A stretch of 64,000 nt of DNA from Allantophomopsis cytisporea (lineage: Eukaryota; Ascomycota; Leotiomycetes; Phacidiales; Phacidiaceae), in assembly GCA_024752435.1 (NCBI GenBank), contig CP103029.1:1922001-1986000 (forward strand). Direction: 5' to 3'. Under the pieces are notes generated by a model. The model worked only from the letters and a program-made list of their open reading frames with translations. It had not been told where the DNA came from and made no database searches. The first letter of the stretch is position 1, and each line of letters opens with the position of its first letter. Positions 57,501 through 64,000 of the stretch are shown in pieces. The translations under genes and the position numbers were made by a program.

Positions 57501-60387
57501 CTAGACAGTATTCTGGATTCGATCTAGAATATCATTGAGAGTATCAATGAACGACTATCAACATGAATACCTAAGGTATCCTGCTAGATACTCAACTCTC
57601 ACTCACATTGTTTGATATTCATGAAAGGACTGTGAGGACCGCATATGGAAATGTGGATACTCTAAAATCAAGACCAAAAGATCGAACGGACACTGACATT
57701 GATGCGCGCATATGAATCCTTCTCCGCAATCATCAAACAGGGCTGGTGCGCGCTGACTTTGGTTGTTTGCCTGCCTTGACCTTGATGATGATGATGGATG
57801 ATGATGACTTGGAGGTAGTTGGCCAGCGGATGACGGGCAGATGACCATGTGTCCAAAGAAGAGCTGTGAAAGAATCCTGTATTTTTGGGGGGGCTTGGAC
57901 TATGAAGGTACGTATGTATGAGCATTGTAGTTGTCATCAAGGATTCATAGTCATCAGGTAGTCATTCAGAGTCATAGTCATAGTCATAGTCATCATACTC
58001 ATTCATACTCAGATGTTCTTAGTATTGAGGTAGAATATGGGTACCTAGGTACGGATATCGCTACGGTTATGGAAGCAGGATGACTAAAATCCACCTCTTT
58101 TTATCATACTTGTTGTATATACATCCATACAAATGGATAGCTAATTCATATAAAACTTGATTTACTTTCATGCCTTGGAGTTCTTCACTTCAAGCTCATC
58201 AGTATTCACCATATAATAACATTTCTTTCCGTTCAGCTCTGACTGTTCCTCAGTTCAGCTCAGCTCAGATCAAGTCAGCTATGTTTTGCTCAGTCAGCTT
58301 TGTTCAGACAGACTATTGTCTCGTTTCCCCGTAAGATATGTGCCCACTAACTTATCCACTCTTAGATTGTACTGTACGTACATACATACCTTTGAAGTAT
58401 TAATACTGTAGTTGCAACATTTCCCTATAGTATTCAAAAATCGTCATGGTTGTCGTATAGTATATCACGTTGCATTACAATCCTATTAACCTCGAAAATT
58501 GATTGAATTGATACAGCAAATGTTATGTATCGCGTATGTATAATTATCTTGCATTATCGTGACTCCGCAGTTGAGGAACGGATGGGATTCCTTGTACAGA
58601 CTTATGTACAAGTACTCACTCACACCCACCCGAGGACAAACATGGCCCCGATCTCCCGCTCTTACTGGTCCATAGGACTGATGGGGTACTGGGGGGGGGG
58701 GGCTTTGGGATATAACATTTGGGCAGCTTTATGTGAAGGGATGGAGGTTAAAGGAAGACCTTACCCTATTCATATGGTGAGAAAGGAGTAAGGTGGTATT
58801 TTGTCTGATGATGTCTTCTTTCATACCATCGTGGGGTCTAGGTCGGTGGTTATCCGATAGCGAGTGGATGACAGATTGACATTGACATTGACATTGACAT
58901 GACGATGGTGGGAATTAGATGATGATGATGGTGATGATGATAGTGTAAAGGGTTAGATTAGGGATAGGGCATAAGAGGATATATCATTAGAAGATGATGG
59001 ATGTAATGATAGTTCAACAAGTACTTACATACTTGGATGAATACAAATACAGTAGTATGAGTACAAGATGAGAACATATGTACCCAAATAGTACAGTATG
59101 TATCTGTGAGATGGGTATTCATTCTAAGTTCCATACAAGTGCGACGGACTATGGGATGAGGCGTAAAACGGAGGGGGACGTGGCGGCACTTGGTGAAAGG
59201 TGAAAGATGAGAGGTGAAAGATGAAAGATGAAAGATGAAGGAGAGAGCGTGGCTGAAAAAGGAGCAATCAGCTTTTACCTCGAAGGGGTATGGTGATGAT
59301 GATTAAAGGGATCGGATTGGATCAGAGATATCTTTCATCGCTGAATTATACGCACTAGACTCGTTATCGTTGTGATAATATTGTTGGTAGATACGCATTC
59401 ACTCGGCCACTCAGTCTCCTCTCTCTCTCACTCATGTATTGAGTGAACGACGCCGAGTATTTCCAGACGCACACACTATCCCCAACCAATACTCTCACCC
59501 TCACGCCTCACGATATCCATACACGAATACATACGCCCACACATGTATCACCTACGACACTTCTCTGCTCTTCTCTTCTCGTCACTTCACCTTACCCAAC
59601 CTCAGTATAGTAGATCTCTAATCCATGGTGGAGGATTGGGTCAAGTGGAGAGGCACGAGGTGTGGAGGTGCACGAGAGAGAGTAGCAGAGAATGATTGAC
59701 TGACTGACTGACTGACTGACTGATAACTGACTACGACTCTTAGTACTGACTTTGGTATGGACATGAGAGATACACAGACGCACACAGATAGACAGAGACA
59801 CAGAGACAGTATGCCCGAGATGGTCCTGCCCTCCTTCTTTTGCCCTCCCACAAAGTCACAAACAAAATCATCCACTCTTCACCCAATCAATCAATAATCA
59901 TATTCACCCTGATCAATAACCTCTTTCCAAATCTCTTCGAGAATTGATACAAATCCTCCCCTTTAAATTGTGGCCTCGACTACGCTTCTCTGGCTTCTTT
60001 GCTCTATCAAAAACCCTCTCCCTTCCCCCCCATCAGACCGGATTTGTTGTGCGTTCCTCCTCCAACAAAGCCAACTTTCCCCGATTATCAACTCTCACCT
60101 GCAGTAGGCCCGCCTACCCACCACCACCACACAATCACACCCTCCTCCTACCCCCCCTCCATCCCATCGGAGACACGCTCACTCCCACAACCACAAACTC
60201 CACAACAAAGCAAAGAATCAATCTTTCTGATTGCTCGATATAAAATTCGAGCATCTGCCAGCAAAGTGCCACTTACGTTCTCGACAAGATAGAAGAAAAG
60301 AAAAAGGGACAAGAGAGGTTTATCACTCTTGTGCTATCTAAATCCGCGTCATCCAAAAACTCCGGCCTTGTTTCTATCGCGAACTGA
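54505..60387. other. About 5.9 kb gene-free, microsatellite-rich region
   Basis: No ORF here shows a family motif, splice support or good start; most reading frames cross simple repeats. Tandem runs include GTAT (54732-54755), GAATA (55554-55576), TATTG (56806-56840), GATT (56929-56952), CATAGT (57971-57993), ACATTG (58876-58901), GAT (58919-58945) and ACTG (59697-59723). Palindromic GTACTGTAC and GTACCTAGGTAC motifs recur (about 55408-55422, 56723-56738, 58041-58052, 58369-58378). The last 450 bp turn C/CT-rich and probably include the STB3 transcription start. Non-coding transcripts cannot be excluded. Confidence 0.55.
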
Positions 60388-60499
60388 GTGAGTATACACC
60401 ACAAAACGCCTCCCACTTTGACTCACTCCTTCTGCAAACTCCGCACCACAACGCGTTGTTTTATGAATAAATAACTGATCTGGTGTCGCCAATGTACAG
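60388..60499 (+). other. Probable 5'-UTR intron of STB3
   Basis: A strong donor GTGAGTAT at 60388 and an acceptor gtacag at 60497-60499, with CTGAT about 25 nt before it, enclose 112 nt just 19 bp upstream of the preferred start ATG. An ATG inside the intron (60492) is in frame, so an unspliced message would add nine residues. Confidence 0.55.
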
Positions 60500-60518
60500 A
60501 GAAACGATCAAAACCATT

Positions 60519-61685
60519 ATGGCTTCCATTACTTCTACTCCTGTCGCCTTCACTGGCCGTACAGAATCCATCGCCATACCAGGCAAGACCGCGGGCAGAG
60601 ACAACTTAACTGCTGTAGCAGCCCGCAGTCTTTCCTCACCAAAAGGCCACCCTCTCCCAACGCCCCCAAATTCTCTATCGCCTTCGCTCCCTCCACATGT
60701 CTTTCAAGGTCTGGGAAAATCCAACCTCTCCACAGCCGTGGCCCTCGACCAGGTCGACTCGGACATCGACTTGGCTGAGTCCCACTCCATGAGCGGTAGC
60801 CCCGCCTACGAGGCCGCAGGAACAATCACGCCCGCCCTCCTGGCAAAGCATCACCTCCCCGACATCCTCCTGACTCACGGCCCGCTCGCCATCCGTCATG
60901 TAATGGGCTACCTCACCACCTCGGTCCCTGGATTCTCCGGCGTCCCCCCGGCCAAGGCCCGTCGTCTCGTCGTCGGCGCGCTCGAAGGTCGCGGCTCCAA
61001 CGGTGAAGGCGCAGGCATCAACGGCGACGTCAAGTTCGAGAAGGTTGGCTGGGGTCGCTGGGATGCGCGCAAGCTGGGCGCGCCGACGCGCGATCCCCGC
61101 TCCCCCTCCAAGCTGTCGCCGCCGCCCTCCATCTCTTCGTCATACTCCATGTCTGCCGGCATGCCCATCACCGGCGCCGCGGGCCGCGAGCGCATCGCGA
61201 GACCGCATCTTGGTTTCACTACGAATAGCTTCGCTGACTCGGTCGCTTTCTCCCATGATGGTGAGGGCGATTTGGATATGGCTATGCTGGAGAACGAGGC
61301 TGATAAGATGAGTCTTGATGGCGATGAGTCGGCGTCTAGCTCCGAGGCCCCCGATGATGATGATATGGATCTCGGTGACCTCAACGACGAGGACGAACTC
61401 ACTGACGCCGAGGACTGGGCTGCCGTTGGTGCTGCTGCGTTGCGCAAGGCCTCCTATACCCCCTCTGCGCCGGCCGGAAATGACTTCCTCGGCATGCGCA
61501 AAGTTTATACCGGCCGCGAGAGAGGTATGGGCCATAATATGGCGGCTCTTGCTGCTAGTGCGCCCATGCAGAAGTGGCTACCGCAGCAGAGAGAAATGAA
61601 CTTTGGTGTCAGTGGCGTCGGCGGCTGTAGCGCTGAGCAGGAGAGGGAGGCCGTTGAGGCGCTGCTGAGGCTGGGGAGCGTTTAG
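60519..61685 (+). CDS. stb3: Sin3-binding protein, Stb3 family
   Basis: Single coding exon of 388 residues from the ATG at 60519 (MASITSTPVAF); an ATG at 60492 lies in frame but probably inside a 5'-UTR intron. The conserved block is near residues 107-158: ITPALLAKHHLPDILLTHGPLAIRHVMGYL, then TSVPGFSGVPPAKARRLVVGALEGRG. This is the Stb3 domain, which in yeast binds the RRPE promoter element and the Sin3 corepressor. A later block, FEKVGWGRWDAR, is also typical of the fungal family. The C-terminal half is acidic (PDDDDMDLGDLNDEDELTDAEDW). Yeast Stb3 represses ribosome-biogenesis genes when TORC1/Sch9 is low. Codon use is GC-rich compared with most genes here. The family call is strong; the promoter target in this fungus is inferred. 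Confidence 0.9.
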   Translation: MASITSTPVAFTGRTESIAIPGKTAGRDNLTAVAARSLSSPKGHPLPTPPNSLSPSLPPHVFQGLGKSNLSTAVALDQVDSDIDLAESHSMSGSPAYEAAGTITPALLAKHHLPDILLTHGPLAIRHVMGYLTTSVPGFSGVPPAKARRLVVGALEGRGSNGEGAGINGDVKFEKVGWGRWDARKLGAPTRDPRSPSKLSPPPSISSSYSMSAGMPITGAAGRERIARPHLGFTTNSFADSVAFSHDGEGDLDMAMLENEADKMSLDGDESASSSEAPDDDDMDLGDLNDEDELTDAEDWAAVGAAALRKASYTPSAPAGNDFLGMRKVYTGRERGMGHNMAALAASAPMQKWLPQQREMNFGVSGVGGCSAEQEREAVEALLRLGSV

Positions 61686-63961
61686 ATTTCTGTGAGGCGC
61701 TTTGTCTACTTGTCTTTGTCTCTTATTGATGGAGGTGACTCGTGTCTGCTTTGCGCGGATGTTGCGTTGTGGCTGCGAATGCGAATGCGAATGTGCGCGC
61801 GCGTGGATGTTGTGTCTATTATTTAATGAGCGTCTTAAGCGTGTTCTTTCTGTCGTTTGCAGATGGGATTTGTATGTCTTTCATGGACAATGCCTTGCCT
61901 TTTGGCCGGCGGGATGAATGATTGATTAGTTGGATGGATGGCGTTTGGACGGTGTTGATCGGTGTTAGGGATGGGCTTGGGATAAGATGGAATGGGATGG
62001 GATGGACTATTACGGATGAAATGGGATGGATAGGCCCTGTGGTCTTGGGCTGGACTTGGGCTTGCCTTGAGCGTGCGTGCTCGGCGCCTGTCACTTTCTT
62101 CTTCTTTGTTTAGTTTTTTTTATATCACTGATTGGTTTGTGGGTTTCCTGCATTACCGTTATTGACACCTTTGTGGTTGTTTTTATTGTGGGGTGGGTTT
62201 GTGTATATGGTTTGGTTGGTTTGGATATCTCCACTTAAGACAACGTGTGTGAAGGAGGGGAAGGTAGGGAAGGGAAGGGGAGTGTGGAAAGAGATGGGTG
62301 AGGGAGATTATGGGGGATTGTGAGTGGTTTGGTGAGGTTGATGATGGGTATGATGAGGAGTGGTAGAGTAGTGTAGTTATATGGCTTTTATGGTTAGCTG
62401 GAATGCCCATGATTGATATAATATATCACTATCACTTCTATCATATGCGCAGTTCTTAGTCTTAAGTGATGATTGTTCTACTGCTTGGGTTTGCTGGGTT
62501 GGACTTGGAGCTAGATGGGATGGGTGAGGTGAGGGTAGGAGTAGAGGATGGAGAGAGAGATGGCAGTTGTCGTGAGTCTTGATGCGGCAGTAGTTGGTTT
62601 CTTGTTAAGTGTAGGCTCTGGAGGTGTAGATGGGTTGTTGAGTAGCTAATTATAATTTACTCTTGCTGTGGTAGGGACTCTTGGTGTTTTTGGATTCTTG
62701 TGTCTTGGGTCATATCTTGGATTGAGATTTGTTGCTTTGGGATGAGTTTAGGATTAGGTGTAGGTTATAGGACGGTGATAAAAGGGGTTTCTTCTGATCA
62801 GGGGGACTTATGGTGAGGGGGACTTATGATGAGGGGACTTTATGGTGAGGGGGACTTATGGTGAGGGGGACTTATGGTGAGGGGGACTTATGGTGAGGGG
62901 GACTTATGGTGAGGGGGACTTATGGTGAGGGGGACTTATGATGAGGGGACTTTATAACAGTGATGGGAATTCCCATGGACTAGGAGACTTGTAGATGGAT
63001 TTGAAAGGCACTCTTCTGGAGCGCTTGAGTGAACCAAGTTGTTGATGAGGTCTTCGAGTATTGAATAGAAACGAGTATTTATAGGATTTCTCATCCCTGT
63101 CTGTGAGGAGTGGCTTCATATGTTCAAGTGTAGAAGTTCTACTTTACTTGACGCTTGTCGTGAGATCTCTTTATTACGAGTTTTCAAATATTCACTTCAA
63201 TCAATATCACAAAGTCATCTTAGATGATATCATACATGGATTTACTGCAGAAACCGCATGAAGTATCTTCGTCGCCGCTTCAACTTAATATCTCATTGAT
63301 GAGATGTCCGACTTTAGTTGCGTTACTATGAAAACCAAATCTGCTTGATCATTTGACTTGATAGTCAACTCACAGGAATATCTCACAACCAACTGTATAC
63401 ATATCGCATTGTTGAAGTGTACCACCTCTGAGGCTCTCCTATTACCATCCCGCTATGTCATAAAAAACCACCCCTGTCCATGACTCGCGTATGACTATTC
63501 AATGCAATACTTTCATCGCTCAACGTTTCTGAAGGCGGCTTATTGAAGATCTGTGAAGCTGAGAATGAGAAAAAATCTAGTTGATTGTAACTAAAATATT
63601 TAATTCCACATCTCCCAACAACAAACCTTTTCCAGCCCATTTTATTGTTCTCGGGATTTCTTGATCTCGGTCGCTTCGGCATCATGACAGCCCAACTTGA
63701 CTTGTGGGCATTTCTATGGTCTAAGTCCCGGAACCATTATTCGTTAAGCCGATTGCCGCCGATGGAGCAGTAAAAAGTTACAGCGGTCATGCATAATTTC
63801 TGCAGCGAAGCTCTCAAAAGAATTACCATCACCAAAACACCAATACACCACTCCCTTTTTCCTTCAATTCCATACATTTACGAATTCTTCTGTCTTTTCT
63901 TGTCTGCATGTTAGAGTTACTTCCATTGTAAACCTGTATTAGACTTCGGAATTTCTACACA
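61686..63961. other. Intergenic between STB3 and next gene
   Basis: 2.3 kb holding the STB3 3' UTR (T/G-rich with GGGATGGGATGG stretches near 61980-62030), the 16-bp minisatellite, and the promoter of the gene starting at 63962, whose last 150 bp are CT-rich. A 75-codon minus frame at 63458-63685 shows no family features. Confidence 0.55.
62801..62957 (+). repeat. 16-bp G-rich minisatellite, nine full copies plus one partial
   Basis: The unit GGGGGACTTATGGTGA repeats exactly every 16 bp from 62801. Variant copies (ATGATGA ending) at 62817 and 62929 are each followed by a GGGGACTTTAT-type copy (62833, 62945). Each unit starts with four or five G, so the plus strand could form intermolecular or long-loop G-quadruplexes. 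Confidence 0.95.
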
Positions 63962-64000
63962 ATGGCTACTGCTACTGAGGATGACGTGAAGACCACCTCT
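63962..64000 (+). CDS. 5' end of a gene cut by the window edge
   Basis: ATG at 63962 in good context (ACACAATGG, A at -3), after a CT-rich leader, opening an uninterrupted 13-codon frame MATATEDDVKTTS. Too short for identification. Confidence 0.5.
   Translation, partial: MATATEDDVKTTS

Noticed and set aside
54505..60387. Transposable element or CRISPR-like array in the gene-free region
   Set aside because: No transposase or reverse transcriptase motif, no long terminal repeats, and the repeats are simple microsatellites rather than spaced direct repeats.
60908..61447. 179-codon minus-strand ORF
   Set aside because: Antisense shadow of the GC-rich STB3 coding exon.

Overview
The window is fungal nuclear DNA, almost certainly from a filamentous ascomycete (Pezizomycotina). 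The base composition, intergenic style and gene set would fit a Leotiomycete, but that placement is inference. Introns are short (mostly 45-60 bp) with GT..AG ends and CTRAY-type branch points. There is no operon structure, and the proteins are conserved eukaryotic housekeeping or regulatory factors with ascomycete features (PacC, a LAMMER kinase with a long disordered N terminus, the Sin3-binding protein Stb3). I rebuilt exons by hand from splice signals and reading-frame continuity. No transposon ORF, CRISPR array, virus-derived gene or biosynthetic cluster was recognised.

Left part (1-20 kb): the 3' end of a probable APC4 gene (+), an aminoglycoside-phosphotransferase-family gene (-), a six-exon DUF2235 alpha/beta-hydrolase (+), a small RING-H2 protein (-), a TMEM135-like membrane protein (-), a six-exon LAMMER kinase (+) and long-form tRNase Z (+).

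Middle (20-45 kb): the TOR kinase (five exons, about 2439 aa, -), the splicing factor CWC22 (-), DPM2 (+, its first coding exon is only the ATG), a BCAS3-like beta-propeller protein (+), a tRNA-Lys(CTT) with a 10-nt intron (-), an unresolved small membrane protein gene (-), and the pH regulator pacC (-) with clustered GCCAAG sites upstream.

Right part (45-64 kb): KU80 (-) and a divergent DUF4149/TMEM205-like gene (+) share a 315-bp promoter. A DUF1295 steroid-reductase-fold membrane protein (-) and topoisomerase III (+) are likewise divergent. TOP3 carries an internal RGG-rich insertion and a tiny last exon. About 6 kb without genes, rich in microsatellites, leads to STB3 (+), which has a 5'-UTR intron. 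After a 16-bp G-rich minisatellite, a new gene starts 39 bp before the window ends.

Functional links: TOR, the LAMMER kinase and Stb3 all belong, in yeast, to the TORC1-controlled ribosome-biogenesis and Pol III network. tRNase Z and tRNA-Lys concern tRNA maturation; KU80 and TOP3 concern DNA repair and recombination. The genes are not an operon, and their co-location may be chance. I found no clear undescribed multi-gene system. The most unusual local signals are the PacC-site palindrome upstream of pacC, the RGG insert in TOP3, the single-codon exon of DPM2, the G-rich minisatellite and dispersed TACCTAGGTA / GTACTGTAC palindromes in intergenic DNA.
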